DNA of 64,000 nucleotides from Glycomyces sp. L485 (GTDB lineage: Bacteria > Actinomycetota > Actinomycetes > Mycobacteriales > Micromonosporaceae), in assembly GCF_022548875.1 (NCBI RefSeq), contig NZ_JAKZEW010000003.1:1-64000 (forward strand), read 5' to 3'. The notes beneath the pieces were generated by a model. That model made no database searches and was not told where the DNA came from. It saw only the letters and a program-made list of their open reading frames with translations. Below, in pieces: positions 1 to 11,519 of the stretch. The stretch's first letter is position 1. Each line of letters begins with the position of its first letter. Made by a program: the position numbers and the translations under genes.

Positions 1-61
1 TTACTCGAATGCCCAACTTTGCAGTTCCGCCTTAATAGCTTGAAACCGACAAAATGCTCTG

Positions 62-99
62 GAAAAGAAAAACAGGTCAGAGGCTGAGCCTCTGACCTG
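62..99 (-). terminator. Intrinsic terminator, minus-strand direction
   Basis: A perfect 12-bp inverted repeat (73-84 and 88-99, 3-nt loop) is followed on the minus strand by a T-rich tract (complement of the A-rich 62-72). It could end minus-strand transcripts coming from the NACHT gene. The plus-strand flank has no T tract, so it is not a good plus-strand terminator. Confidence 0.65.
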
Positions 100-127
100 C
101 GAAAACGTCGAGCTAACCATCGCTACT

Positions 128-445
128 TTGAACACACCACCGCAGGTATACGGCCTGCTGGAACAGCTCTCAGGCCCCGACTCCGGCAAGAACGGCATTT
201 CGGGCCCCTCCTCGAACTCCAGCTCAACTGACGGATACACCGCCGAGGACGCCTCCGGGCGGATTCCCCGCCCCCTCCATCGACGCCTCTCGCTCGACCA
301 GCGAGCCGCGCTGGTCGCCGCCTTCGCCTCCGGCGCCAAGCAAAAAGACCTCGCCGCCGACTACGGCATCAGCATCCGCAGCGTCAAGCGGTTGGTCCGC
401 GCGGCTCGTAATGCAGGCGCAAACCCGCACCCCAACAACGAATAG
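128..445 (+). CDS. Small helix-turn-helix protein (Hin/resolvase-type HTH)
   Basis: A 105-residue protein. The N-terminal half is Ser/Gly/Pro-rich and probably disordered. Residues about 55-95 look like a resolvase or transposase-type HTH, with the pattern LDQRAALVAAF, KQKDLAADYGIS and SVKRLVRAAR. The first in-frame start is a TTG without an obvious Shine-Dalgarno sequence, so the N-terminus is uncertain; no in-frame ATG or GTG lies close upstream. It stands alone on the plus strand at the edge of the accessory island, tail-to-tail with the NACHT gene. It probably binds DNA, as a regulator or recombination accessory factor. The target is unknown. Confidence 0.55.
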   Translation: MNTPPQVYGLLEQLSGPDSGKNGISGPSSNSSSTDGYTAEDASGRIPRPLHRRLSLDQRAALVAAFASGAKQKDLAADYGISIRSVKRLVRAARNAGANPHPNNE

Positions 446-540
446 CGCTCACAGTCAGTCTTCGAAGTAACGAGGATCAACCTCTTTGAGGGTGCAGTGG
501 TGAGCCATGACCCCGATCCCGTGCTCAATCATGATCACCA

Positions 541-3500
541 CTAGAGAGACGTGCTCCGAAGGTCGAGTGCAGCAAGACGTAGTGGACCCTCATGGTTGGT
601 GAACGGGTTGTATACGACCGTATCCGGTGATGCCGATTCAAGGATGCGGGTGACCTGTGCCGACTCGGCTTGAGGTAGCGCGCCGACGTGCCGCAGCGCC
701 ACGGCGAATAGGTACATGCGTTGCAACAGTCGCGATTCCGGGTTTGCCTGTGCCACCGGGTCCCAAGGGCTCGCGAATATGGGACTCCCCTCACGGATGC
801 CCATTGGATCGCTGAGGGCAGCTTTGAACGCTTCAACGGCGTCCAGGTCCACTCTCAGTCGTCGCGTTAGCGGTCTGGTGAACATGGGCAGATACAAGTC
901 GGAGAGGCCCATACGGATTCGAGCGTCAGCGCGAGTCGCAATGGCGGGCAGGTCGTCCGGTCCAGCGGCACCAAGAGCGATGGCCAGTGTGTCTCCCCAA
1001 CCGCGATGCTCGCGGTTAGAAGGATCTGTTTGGAACCATTCTTCCAGCTGTTGGATAGCCACGACGGACACGGGATCGGTTGGAAACAACTGGGTATAGG
1101 CGGCTAGTTGCTCGTCTGCGTAATAGTGCCCCCTCAGTCCTATGGACCTGTTGCCCTCTGTGAGGATGGCCTTGAACAGGTCGTCGGGCACGTTCCAGCT
1201 GTCGCGATCCAGGATCGAGTCGAGGGCTTGGTTCGACCAGTGGTGCCCCATGATGCCAAGTCTTGATGCGAGCGCGCGAAGGACTTCTTCGCTTCCGTTG
1301 TTCTCGTGTTTGGCCCACAAGAGAAAGCGGCGATCTTTGCGGAGCGAATCATCGTTGTCGGCCTCACGGCGAATCATATCGGCGATGTCTGGGTAGCGGG
1401 ACGCGACTATTGCAAGCGCTGACATGACGTTGCGTCGCTTATCATTGGCTGTTTGGTTTCGGTTACCAAGCTTCCCATTCAGCCTATCGAAAACCTGTTC
1501 GCTGAAGTGTTCTGACAGTCGGGCCCAGTTCTCGGCGATGAGTTCTACGAGGATCCGGTCAACAGGACCATAATCTTCTGCGTCGAGCTGGACCCCGGGT
1601 GCATCTGGGGCGCCAATGGTTTCCTTGATACCGTCAATCAGGGTGAGGTCTCCGAGGATGAGCATGCCGATCCATGCCAGTCGTCGGCGTTCTTCGAGTT
1701 CAGGACCATAGGCGCACAGCTGGTCCTTGATCTCATGGTGTAGCCATTCCATCTGGGGTGTGAAGGTGTCTGGGCCAGTGAGGTTGTTGTGGGCCTGTTG
1801 ATCGCTCTTGATCGCTTGGACAAGCCCGACGAGGGCGGTGCGGCGAACCTCTGGGTCAGGTTCGTTCTTCCAATCCGCGAGCAGATCGACCAGGTCAGCT
1901 GCGGTCAGCGAGCTGCGTGCAAGTTCGAACGTCAAGACCTCGCGCAGTTCTGGTTCGAGATGTGCAAGCAGATCGAGGGTCTGATCGAGGATGCGCTGCG
2001 AAGACGGATCGGTCCTGCCGCAGTATGTCCTGAGGATGGCGGACGGGATGGTGTCGGGAATCCCTGAACTGATGGGCCTGGTGTCGCTGAGGGTCTTGCC
2101 GGCGAACTCCTGGACCGCTGGCTGCTCGGGCCATGCGCTGATAACGGCCGGAACGTGCCACATCAAGAAGGAAGGATCGACGCTCGTGCACAAGACCGCC
2201 AGCTCCGATGCGTCATAGCTGGCAAGCACTTCCTGCGCGGCGACGGATGGGGGACCTTGTTCGGCTGCGATGCCCAGGAATCGCTTCCAGGCAACAGCTG
2301 CGGATTCGGCCACAACGACACGGCCTTCACGCGAGTCGTTCTCATCGATGTGGCGCAGCAACGACACCAGTACGGCGAAGCCCTCCTGCGGGCCCAGGAC
2401 GTCGATGGCGACGCCCGCCATCGGCGCGGCAGTCGCGAAGTCTCCATGAAGCCGGTCGGCAAGCGCGGCGCGAACCTGTGCATCATCGAGGTAGTGCTCG
2501 ACGAGACGGCGGGCAGCCGCGTAGGGGCGTGGCTTGTCCAGACTGTCCAGCAGGACAGCCTTTGCGTCGCCGGAGGGCAGTGCAATGGCGAGGTCGGCTG
2601 CCCCAGAGACTGAAAGCCCTCCGAGTCCAGCCTCGATGGTCAGGCGGAGTGCCTCGGCGAACGCCGGATCATCCCGCCACCGCTGGGGAATCAATCCGAT
2701 GTCGTACAGAATAAGACCACGATCCTCCGGGTTCGCGAGTTTTGCGGCGGTCCACGACTTGAAACGGCCGTCTGCCTCAAAGGCGTTGCAGGCCAGATAC
2801 CATGCGAGAGCGCGATCACCGCCGTCCTGTCCGTTCGTCTCCAAGGTCTCAAGGGCAAAGTCCGCAACCGCTGCATCGCCCGCGGCAGCGAGGTTGACAA
2901 GCGCGGCGACAGGCCATGCCCCAGTCCCAATATCCTCTCGGTGCAGCAGCGTCAAGAGCCATTCGCGTTCTTCCTGCCGGTACGACCCCGCGTTCCCCGG
3001 TGCACTGCTCGTCTGCAGCACATGAAGGCTCGCTAGCCGAAGCGTCTTCGAAGGCTGGCGGCGCGCCCAGTCGATCAGTCGCGCAGTTTCAGAGGCATCA
3101 GACCAACCCTCGCCGAGGGCGAGGATCGCAGCGGCCTGAGTTCCCGAGGATGGCCCGCTTTCGGTCAACGCTACGAGTCGGTCCATCATCTGAGATTGAC
3201 CGCCGAATCGGCGGCCGATGGCTACCGCCGCGTTGATCTTCACCTCGTCTTCGGGATGTCGCAGGCCCCAAAACAGCCGCTCGGCCGCGACATTATCGGG
3301 GATGGCGAGATCACGCAGCGCCCACATGGATGGTGCCGGGTTGGGGCGAGGTGCCGTGAGCCAACGTTTCATGACCGGCAGGAGTTCGCCGCGCACCATC
3401 TGATTAGCGAGCGTGGCGGTCAGCGCCGTTAGAAGGTTCGCTCGATGACGTAGCGACGGATGGCGCTCGACCCGGTTGACAAGCCGACCGACGTAACTGG

Positions 3501-5754
3501 CCTGCGACTTCGGCATGAGCCTAACGCCTGCGGCGAGCGATTCGGCGAGCAGCTCGAAGCCATCGATATCGGCCCATTCCTGGCCACTCTCGTCGAGCGC
3601 CTCGGAGAGCAACCGTTCGGTGTCGTGGGGATTGACTTGCGCGCTCAGCAGCGCCAAGATCACGTCGCGCCAGGTCGGATCATGCACGAGTTCCTGTATT
3701 GCTTCGACCTGCCGACTCGTGGGCTGTGTGGCGAGGTACTGGCCAGCCAGGTGGTCGAGCACCACGCGGTGCAGGAACCCAAACGTTCCGGCGCCGTGGG
3801 ACACGATCAGTCCAAACTCGTCGGAGGCCATTGCGAGGACGTCATCGGCGATACTGCGGGCCTCGGCCTCCGGATAGCCGAGGACTTCGTCGTCGATCAT
3901 CGACTCGACTATGAGCTTGCGCATTCTCGCTTTGGTGACGGTGCCGGAGGGATCCCCGACGCGGAGCCTGTAGGCGACAGCGGCGAACAGAATGGCGGCG
4001 TTGGAGGCGTCTAGCACAGGTTCTTTCGCATACGAGGCACGTTGTCGCATCTGCGGATGCTTTTCGACCAACAGTTCGACAAGCCGGGTGTATATCTTGA
4101 ACCGTTGCCGCGGCAGAGGCTCACCCTGCCATTTGGTGGCCAACAGTGTCAGAAACAGAGGGATTCTGGAGAGTTCGGAGAGCTCCCGAGTGGCCTCAAC
4201 CTGGTCGAGGAAGGACTCGACGCTGGCACTCCATGGCGGCATGACGCCTGTTTCGGCTTCTGGAGGTGTGGCTGGCCGTAGGATTTCGGCCGTGATTGCC
4301 CGTCGCTGCCGATCGGTCAATGGTGTCAGTTCAGCTTGCTCCCAACGGAGACTCCAGTTCAGCCGACCGACCGCGTACGGACGCGTAGAGAGGATTGCTG
4401 ACGCCTGAGAATGGCCAAGGAAACCCTCAAGGGCCGCCAATGCTCGCTCGGCGCCACGGACACTGCTCCACTCGTCTACGCCATCGACGAGGAGCAGCAG
4501 GCGGTCGTCCCGCAGTGCGCGCTCAACCAATGGCCAAAGATGTGCGGTACTCTGCGCGCTCAGCCAGGCTTCGGCTGCGGAGATGAGCGACTTCTCGGTC
4601 GACTCCTCGAGGTGACGGCAGAGAAACCCGAACGGTAGCCAGATCGGCAGGTTGTCGGCGTGTTCCCGCTGTAGCTCGATCGACTGCGGTTGGGTCGAGA
4701 GCAAGTCCGTTGCGATGAACCTCAGGAGGCTGGACTTCCCTGCTCCCGGTCGCCCGATGAGCAGTCGATACTTGCCGCTAGCCAACCATTCATCCGCTGC
4801 GATAGTTCCTGCGGTAACTGGCGCGGCCAAGCTCTTGCGCTTGAGAAGGTGACCAGCGGATCTCAAGGACTGCCGGATGCTACCCAACCACGAAGCGGCC
4901 GAGTTGTCGGCGTCGAGCGTGCCCTCAGTGGGATGTGGCTCTTCGACGACCGGCTCGGGTTCTTCGGTGTCGACATGGTCAACCCTCTGGCAGTTGGGGT
5001 CGACATCGAGGATGATGAACGGGGCGCCTGAGCCTGGGTTTTCAACCGGGTGAACCCCGCCTTGGGCAGAGAAAACTGCACCATAGAGGTCGCGTAGCCC
5101 CGCACGCAGTTCTCTGCTGTCTTGGTGTGGCAGGTTATCCGACAGTGCACGGGCAGCCTCTGGGCCGCAGAAGCGCTCGACCCATGGTCGGCCGAAGAAG
5201 TCGTCGACGATGCGTGGATGGTCTTTTAGCAGGCTAGAGACCTCCTGTACACCCCACGGTACGAAGGTGATCTGGAGTCTCTCTAGCCGCTCGGTTTGCT
5301 CCCGGATCGCGGCGTCAAGCTTGGTGTCCTGCAAGTCAAATGAGGTGGCGAAGTAGAACGCTGCCGTCTTGTCGGCCCACTCGCCTTTTAGCAGGTCGTC
5401 GACCGCTTTCTTGATCTTGGCTGCGGTCAGATTCATGATTCGTCGGGATTGCAGGGTGATGTAGTCGCGGCCTTCAGACTCGCCACGGGTCAGGTCGAGC
5501 GGTAGTCGCGCGTAGGCGTCAATCCCGGCTTGCGCTTGGCCGGGCGTGCCAAAGAGCTTGGCATATTGGACCGGACGGATCGTGTGAAGCAGTCGGAGAA
5601 ACAGGCGTTCGGCGTCGGACCAGGCAAGATCACCGATGGGCAACACCTGGCCCTTAGTGTCGACCGGCGGCGCCGGGAGGGGGCCAGTGGGAGCAGACCA
5701 CAGGAACGCTTCAGCGGGACCCAGTCCGCCCGTCCGATCGGTGAACTCGCCCAT
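541..5754 (-). CDS. NACHT/STAND NTPase with N-terminal PD-(D/E)XK-like domain and HEAT-like C-terminus
   Basis: A 1737-residue single-gene STAND protein. Residues about 45-195 resemble the restriction-endonuclease-like domain at the front of many bacterial NACHT proteins: GQAQAGID (candidate metal-binding Asp79), then LQSRR (102-105) where a Q-x-K motif is expected, then LTAAKIKKAV. Residues 333-341 are a Walker A (GRPGAGKSS), 419-428 a Walker B (LLLVDGVDEW) and 456-460 STRPY, as in NACHT domains. From about residue 700 onward the protein is alpha-helical and HEAT/ARM-like, the usual sensor region. The ATG has a strong GGAGG just upstream. Known bacterial NACHT proteins of this layout defend against phage: sensing by the repeats, oligomerisation by NACHT, and DNA cleavage by the nuclease. 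That role here is inferred. Arg in place of the catalytic Lys leaves nuclease activity open. Confidence 0.85.
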   Translation of the reverse strand: MGEFTDRTGGLGPAEAFLWSAPTGPLPAPPVDTKGQVLPIGDLAWSDAERLFLRLLHTIRPVQYAKLFGTPGQAQAGIDAYARLPLDLTRGESEGRDYITLQSRRIMNLTAAKIKKAVDDLLKGEWADKTAAFYFATSFDLQDTKLDAAIREQTERLERLQITFVPWGVQEVSSLLKDHPRIVDDFFGRPWVERFCGPEAARALSDNLPHQDSRELRAGLRDLYGAVFSAQGGVHPVENPGSGAPFIILDVDPNCQRVDHVDTEEPEPVVEEPHPTEGTLDADNSAASWLGSIRQSLRSAGHLLKRKSLAAPVTAGTIAADEWLASGKYRLLIGRPGAGKSSLLRFIATDLLSTQPQSIELQREHADNLPIWLPFGFLCRHLEESTEKSLISAAEAWLSAQSTAHLWPLVERALRDDRLLLLVDGVDEWSSVRGAERALAALEGFLGHSQASAILSTRPYAVGRLNWSLRWEQAELTPLTDRQRRAITAEILRPATPPEAETGVMPPWSASVESFLDQVEATRELSELSRIPLFLTLLATKWQGEPLPRQRFKIYTRLVELLVEKHPQMRQRASYAKEPVLDASNAAILFAAVAYRLRVGDPSGTVTKARMRKLIVESMIDDEVLGYPEAEARSIADDVLAMASDEFGLIVSHGAGTFGFLHRVVLDHLAGQYLATQPTSRQVEAIQELVHDPTWRDVILALLSAQVNPHDTERLLSEALDESGQEWADIDGFELLAESLAAGVRLMPKSQASYVGRLVNRVERHPSLRHRANLLTALTATLANQMVRGELLPVMKRWLTAPRPNPAPSMWALRDLAIPDNVAAERLFWGLRHPEDEVKINAAVAIGRRFGGQSQMMDRLVALTESGPSSGTQAAAILALGEGWSDASETARLIDWARRQPSKTLRLASLHVLQTSSAPGNAGSYRQEEREWLLTLLHREDIGTGAWPVAALVNLAAAGDAAVADFALETLETNGQDGGDRALAWYLACNAFEADGRFKSWTAAKLANPEDRGLILYDIGLIPQRWRDDPAFAEALRLTIEAGLGGLSVSGAADLAIALPSGDAKAVLLDSLDKPRPYAAARRLVEHYLDDAQVRAALADRLHGDFATAAPMAGVAIDVLGPQEGFAVLVSLLRHIDENDSREGRVVVAESAAVAWKRFLGIAAEQGPPSVAAQEVLASYDASELAVLCTSVDPSFLMWHVPAVISAWPEQPAVQEFAGKTLSDTRPISSGIPDTIPSAILRTYCGRTDPSSQRILDQTLDLLAHLEPELREVLTFELARSSLTAADLVDLLADWKNEPDPEVRRTALVGLVQAIKSDQQAHNNLTGPDTFTPQMEWLHHEIKDQLCAYGPELEERRRLAWIGMLILGDLTLIDGIKETIGAPDAPGVQLDAEDYGPVDRILVELIAENWARLSEHFSEQVFDRLNGKLGNRNQTANDKRRNVMSALAIVASRYPDIADMIRREADNDDSLRKDRRFLLWAKHENNGSEEVLRALASRLGIMGHHWSNQALDSILDRDSWNVPDDLFKAILTEGNRSIGLRGHYYADEQLAAYTQLFPTDPVSVVAIQQLEEWFQTDPSNREHRGWGDTLAIALGAAGPDDLPAIATRADARIRMGLSDLYLPMFTRPLTRRLRVDLDAVEAFKAALSDPMGIREGSPIFASPWDPVAQANPESRLLQRMYLFAVALRHVGALPQAESAQVTRILESASPDTVVYNPFTNHEGPLRLAALDLRSTSL

Positions 5755-6143
5755 GGTCCTCCCTCTCGATCTCCCTCGACTCAGGCTACCGCCCTGAGCA
5801 CATGCAACCGATCCTCACATCAACGATCGATATGTGAGCGAGTCTGGCGTGTAATTCCCCTGACGGCCGCTGAACGCGTCACGCTTGCTCCGACAGGTCC
5901 CGATCCTATGTCGAGTCAAGGTCGACACTATTCATCGATAGGAGTATCGACAAGCTCGTGAACGATCGCTCCCTACCTCCATGTAGCCGATGGGCCTCGT
6001 CAAGTGGCTGTTCGGCACCCGTTGCGGCGGCGTGGACCTCTTCGACGGATGACACGGTGCTCCTCGGGTAGGGATGCTCCGGAGACTATGAGGGATCGTT
6101 CCTGGGCGGTAGGGGCCTGTCGGATCGTCGACAGCTCGTTGTC
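5755..6143. promoter_or_regulatory. 389-bp intergenic region with two inverted repeats upstream of the NACHT gene
   Basis: No convincing gene is visible. Two symmetric sites lie upstream of the NACHT start. CTCACAT at 5814-5820 is mirrored by ATGTGAG at 5832-5838 with 11 nt between. TCGATA at 5935-5940 is mirrored by TATCGA at 5945-5950 with 4 nt between. Either could be an operator. The region is less GC-rich than the chromosomal core to the right of the tRNA. No -10/-35 pair is assigned with confidence. Confidence 0.35.
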
Positions 6144-6626
6144 TCAGCCCCGCTCGGCACCTTCGGGCCAGATGACCGTTATGGGTACGCCTCGGCTTCG
6201 TGCGGCGGTGACCGCGTCGGCCGTGCCCCCGGTCTTCCAGGATGGCGAGGGCTGACCGTCCCAGACCGCGAGCATGCGGTCGACGCTGTCGAGCATCGCG
6301 GCATTGGCCTGGTCGTATGCCTGCATCGAGGATGCTTCGGCGACGTACCTGGTCGTATGCGCCTGTGCCACCAGCGTGTCGAACACCGGCAGGTGGGCCT
6401 GGGAGACGCGGGTGTCGCGGTAGTCGGGTGCAGGCAGCAGCGCTTCGAGGCGGCCTCCAGCATCGAGGACGGTCTGGGCGAAGATCGCGTCGGCGCCCTC
6501 GGCAAGGCAGGAGACGCCGACCAGCTCGGCCGGGTCGTACCGGGACAGCTCGTGCTTCAGCGCCGCCGCGACCAGGTCGACCGTCGCGGCGGTGAGGTTC
6601 ATGTGTCCGGTGATGCCGATCCGCAA
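6144..6626 (-). CDS. SLOG/Rossmann-type nucleotide-binding protein
   Basis: A 160-residue protein started at a TTG with AGGAG five bases upstream, which fits better than any longer frame. It opens with a beta strand and the GITGH nucleotide-binding loop. It continues with a CLAEGADAIFAQ segment, a LLPAPDYRD segment, and near the C-terminus MLAVWDGQP and GGTADAV followed by a VPITVIWP strand. This is the pattern of SLOG (DprA/LOG-like) proteins, which bind or process nucleotide-derived ligands. It starts 8 bp after the XRE regulator gene, so the two are very probably co-transcribed. The ligand, and any role in defence or signalling, are not visible from sequence. Confidence 0.75.
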   Translation of the reverse strand: MRIGITGHMNLTAATVDLVAAALKHELSRYDPAELVGVSCLAEGADAIFAQTVLDAGGRLEALLPAPDYRDTRVSQAHLPVFDTLVAQAHTTRYVAEASSMQAYDQANAAMLDSVDRMLAVWDGQPSPSWKTGGTADAVTAARSRGVPITVIWPEGAERG

Positions 6627-6634
6627 GGGTGCTC

Positions 6635-7831
6635 CTATCTCGATGCAAGCGCCGTTTGGAGCTCGGCCGCTTCCGGTACCGAGTCGTATCGGGCGGCGGC
6701 GACCTCGAGGCGGCGCAGGTAGTCCTCGACCCTGGCTGACTGTACCGTCGCCGCAGCGTCCAGGGCCTGCTGGGCGTAGCTGCTGCCGAGTTCGGGCTCG
6801 TCGGCCGCGAAATGGACGAGCGCGGTGTGGCCGAAGTTGAGCACCTGTCCGCGCGGGAGCGGCCGGGCAGTGGTCGCGGTCCGCTCGGCGGCCTCGACCG
6901 CGGCTGCCCGGTCGTCGACGAGGTGGAGGCATTGGGCTATACGACCGTCGAGCCATGCGCCGCCGACGTGGGAGATCCACTCGGGGCCGCCGGGCCGGTC
7001 AGCCCGGTCCATGTCCCGCTGCGACCTGGTGATGAGCCGCGCGACCTCGGGGCTGTCGCCGAGCAGGGCGTGCCCGTGGGCGAGCGCCATGCGCGCCTCA
7101 CCGACGAGGGCCGGGTCCCCGATGGTCTCGGCGGCGTCGAGGGCGGCCTGCCCGGCATTCGCAGCTTCGTCCCCGTCGCCCACGATCGCGGCTTGGTTCG
7201 AGGTGGCAATGATGGTCTCGCACGCCAACGACGCATCGTCGGCCTCCTCCGCTAGCTCGAGCGCCTGGGCGAAATACACCCTCGCCGAGCCCTGGACTCC
7301 GGCGTCGAACGCCGACCAGCCGGCGAGCAGCGCCAGCTCCGCGACCGAGGACACGAGCTGGTTGCGGATCGTCGGCGCGATCGGTCCGGCGAGCATCGGC
7401 ATGGCAACCTGCTGGAGGTAGGCAACGATCGAGTGCGTCGCGTGGGTACCGCCGTGATGGCTGTCGAGCGAGCGGAGTGTCGCGGTCATGGACTGGACGA
7501 TCTCGAGCTGCGGCGTACCCACCCGGCCTCCGGCGGTGTCGGAGTCAGGGATGAGTGCGCCCATCAGCGCGAGGGATTGCAGGACGATTCTTCGGCGCAC
7601 GCCGCTCTCTCCACAGGTCGCAAGGTCAGCTAGAAGCCCATGCGTCCCAAGCTGTTGCTCGAGGTCACGCATGAGCGCAGGCCCCGGTGACTTGTGGCCG
7701 TTCTCGATGTTCCGCAGATGAGGCTCTGAGGTGTGGCAAGCCTGGGCGAACTCGGGGCGCTCGCGTCCGGCGCGCTCACGGAGCGAGCGGACGATGCGCC
7801 CAAAGATATGGCGATCCTCCTGCGTCGGCAT
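6635..7831 (-). CDS. XRE-family regulator with C-terminal TPR-like region
   Basis: A 398-residue protein; ATG with AGGAG seven bases upstream. Residues about 9-62 form a Cro/C1-type HTH (RSLRERAGRERPEFAQ, then HLRNIENGHKSPGP). Residues about 120-395 are alanine-rich helical pairs typical of TPR ligand- or peptide-sensing regions in actinobacterial XRE regulators. It is the first gene of a two-gene unit with the SLOG protein. Its start lies only about 30 bp from where homology to the truncated recombinase begins, so its promoter overlaps the recombinase remnant. It probably regulates its own operon; the effector is unknown. Confidence 0.8.
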   Translation of the reverse strand: MPTQEDRHIFGRIVRSLRERAGRERPEFAQACHTSEPHLRNIENGHKSPGPALMRDLEQQLGTHGLLADLATCGESGVRRRIVLQSLALMGALIPDSDTAGGRVGTPQLEIVQSMTATLRSLDSHHGGTHATHSIVAYLQQVAMPMLAGPIAPTIRNQLVSSVAELALLAGWSAFDAGVQGSARVYFAQALELAEEADDASLACETIIATSNQAAIVGDGDEAANAGQAALDAAETIGDPALVGEARMALAHGHALLGDSPEVARLITRSQRDMDRADRPGGPEWISHVGGAWLDGRIAQCLHLVDDRAAAVEAAERTATTARPLPRGQVLNFGHTALVHFAADEPELGSSYAQQALDAAATVQSARVEDYLRRLEVAAARYDSVPEAAELQTALASR

Positions 7832-7862
7832 CACTTCGCTCCTGAAGGAATCAAACGGAATC

Positions 7863-9380
<1,518 letters not shown>

Positions 9381-9475
9381 TTTCACTGCCTCGTCGGCAG
9401 CGGAGACAACTTTAGCCTATCGCCTCAGGGCCGCCCGCGGCGAGGTCCCTGGTGTGAGATGGGCCTGGTCGGGGC

Positions 9476-10846
9476 CTATTTGCGCTTGTCCTTCCTGCGG
9501 GGCTCGCGCGGTTTGACGGCCAGTTCGATCGGCGTACCGGGGAAGCCGAAGTCCTCGCGCAGGCGGCGCTGGATGTACTTCAGGTACTGCTTGTCGAGCT
9601 TCGCCGTGGTGAACAGGACGAAACGCGGCGGCTCGGTGCCGGCCTGGGTCGCGAAGAGGATCTTCGGGGCCTTGTTCGCCCTGACGGGGTGCGGATGGGC
9701 CCCCTGGAGGGCGCTGATCCACTGGTTCAGCTCGCCGGTGGAGATCCGCTGCCCCCAGCCCGCGAGGGCCTCGCGCAGCGCGGGCGCGAGCTTGCCGACG
9801 GCGCGGCCGGTCAGAGCCGAGACGTTCACCCGGGGTGCCCACGACACCTGGAGGAGCTCCCGGTCGATCTCCTTCTCCAGGAAGTAGCGGCGGTCGTCGT
9901 CCACCAGGTCCCACTTATTGAAGGCCAGCACCAGGGCGCGACCCGACTCGACCACCTGGGTCAGGACCCGCTGGTCCTGCTCCGAGATCGGTTCCGAGGC
10001 GTCCAGGAGCACCACCGCCACTTCGGCGGCCTCCACCGCGTGCTCGGTGCGCAGCGAGGCGTAGTACTCGGTGCCCGAGGCGAACTTGACGCGCTTGCGC
10101 AGCCCGGCGGTGTCGACCAGGACCCAGTCCTCGCCGTCGATCTCCACGATCGAGTCGACCGGGTCGACGGTGGTGCCGGCGACGTTGTCGACCACAGCCC
10201 GGTCTTCACCGGCGATCCGGTTCAACAGGCTCGACTTGCCCACGTTCGGGCGTCCCACCAGGGCCACGCGCCTCGGGCCGCGCTCCTTGAGCGCTCCCGT
10301 CGGCTGCTCGGGGAAGGCCCACACGATCTGGTCGAGCAGGTCGCCCGATCCCCTGCCGTGCAGGGCCGAGATCGGGTGCGGCTCGCCCAGGCCGAGGCGC
10401 CACAGGTCGGCCACGTCGGCCGACTGGCGCTCGGAGTCGACCTTGTTCGCGACGAGGATCACCTGCTTCTTCGCACGGTGCAGGATGCGCGCGGCGGCCT
10501 CATCGGCGTCGGTCGCGCCGACGCGCGAGTCGACGACGAACACCACCACGTCCGCGGTCTTGATCGCCAGTTCGGCCTGCGCCGCGATCGCCGCGGCCAT
10601 GCCCTCGGCGTCGGGGTCCCACCCGCCGGTGTCGACCAGGCTGAAGTCCCGGCCGGCCCATTCGGCGTCGTAGGCGATCCGGTCGCGCGTGACGCCCGGC
10701 TCGTCTTGGACCACGGCCGCGCGGCGGCCGAGTATGCGGTTGACCAGCGTCGACTTGCCCACGTTGGGGCGGCCTACGACGGCAACCGTCGGGACCGGGG
10801 CTCTCTCGAGAGTGTCGAGTTCGGCCCAGGTCGCTTCGTCAGTCAT
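9476..10846 (-). CDS. der: Ribosome biogenesis GTPase Der (EngA)
   Basis: 456 residues with the diagnostic two tandem GTPase domains. The first P-loop GRPNVGKS is at 25-32 with DTGG at 72-75 and NKVD at 134-137. The second GRPNVGKS is at 198-205 with DTAG near 245 and NKWD at 310-313. A KH-like domain fills residues about 345-456 and ends in a basic tail. Der acts in 50S subunit assembly in the cytoplasm. Its ATG lies inside the end of cmk (8-bp overlap), so the two are translationally coupled. Confidence 0.97.
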   Translation of the reverse strand: MTDEATWAELDTLERAPVPTVAVVGRPNVGKSTLVNRILGRRAAVVQDEPGVTRDRIAYDAEWAGRDFSLVDTGGWDPDAEGMAAAIAAQAELAIKTADVVVFVVDSRVGATDADEAAARILHRAKKQVILVANKVDSERQSADVADLWRLGLGEPHPISALHGRGSGDLLDQIVWAFPEQPTGALKERGPRRVALVGRPNVGKSSLLNRIAGEDRAVVDNVAGTTVDPVDSIVEIDGEDWVLVDTAGLRKRVKFASGTEYYASLRTEHAVEAAEVAVVLLDASEPISEQDQRVLTQVVESGRALVLAFNKWDLVDDDRRYFLEKEIDRELLQVSWAPRVNVSALTGRAVGKLAPALREALAGWGQRISTGELNQWISALQGAHPHPVRANKAPKILFATQAGTEPPRFVLFTTAKLDKQYLKYIQRRLREDFGFPGTPIELAVKPREPRRKDKRK

Positions 10847-11519
10847 TGATGTCCCTGTTGTTGAGCAAAGCCAAGATCTTCGCGACGACCTCCACGATCG
10901 GCAGCTCCGTAGAGTCGATGACCGTGGCGCCCTTCGGCGCTTCCAGCGGTTTCGTCGTCTTCGAGTCTGCCCCGTCGCGGCGCGCGATGTCAGCCTTAGT
11001 GGCCGACTCGTCAGCCCCGACCTCCAGCGCGCGGCGCTTCGCGCGGGCCTCGGGATCGGCGGTGAGGTAGACCTTCACGTTGGCCTCGGGTGCGACGACC
11101 TCGATGATGTCGCGGCCCTCGACGACGATGCCCTTCTTCGCCTCGGAGATGATGCGCTGCTGCTCGGCGATGAGGTGCTTGCGGACGGCCTTGTTTCCGG
11201 CCACCGCCGAGACCGCCTTCGTCACGTCATCGGTTCGGATCTCGAGGCTCGCGTCCTCGCCGTCGAGGCGGGTGTACGGGTCCTCGGGGGCGGTCCCGAA
11301 TTCGAGCTTGGCGTCCTTGACCGCCTTGGTGACCTGCGCGGTCTGCGAGGGGTCGACGCCGGCTTTGAGCACCGCGAGCGTGGCGGCGCGGTACATCGCA
11401 CCGGTGTCGAGGTAGGCGGCGTCAATAGCGGTCGCGAGTGTCTTGGAGACGGTGGATTTGCCCGCCCCGGACGGGCCGTCGATTGCGACGACCGGTGCGC
11501 TCTTCGTGTGCTCAGGCAC
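10839..11519 (-). CDS. cmk: Cytidylate kinase
   Basis: 226 residues. The Walker A GPSGAGKS lies at about 15-22 and is followed by [10 protein letters not shown], the CMP kinase nucleotide-monophosphate signature. GRDI near residue 117 and the [11 protein letters not shown] lid region also fit. It phosphorylates CMP and dCMP to the diphosphates with ATP. GTG start with GGAG seven bases upstream. It overlaps the downstream der start by 8 bp; a cmk-der pair is the normal actinobacterial order. Confidence 0.96.
   Translation of the reverse strand: MPEHTKSAPVVAIDGPSGAGKSTVSKTLATAIDAAYLDTGAMYRAATLAVLKAGVDPSQTAQVTKAVKDAKLEFGTAPEDPYTRLDGEDASLEIRTDDVTKAVSAVAGNKAVRKHLIAEQQRIISEAKKGIVVEGRDIIEVVAPEANVKVYLTADPEARAKRRALEVGADESATKADIARRDGADSKTTKPLEAPKGATVIDSTELPIVEVVAKILALLNNRDIND

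Noticed and set aside
1-339. 112-residue minus-strand open frame at the left edge
   Set aside because: It overlaps the HTH gene and the terminator hairpin, has no domain-like pattern, and looks like a compositional shadow.
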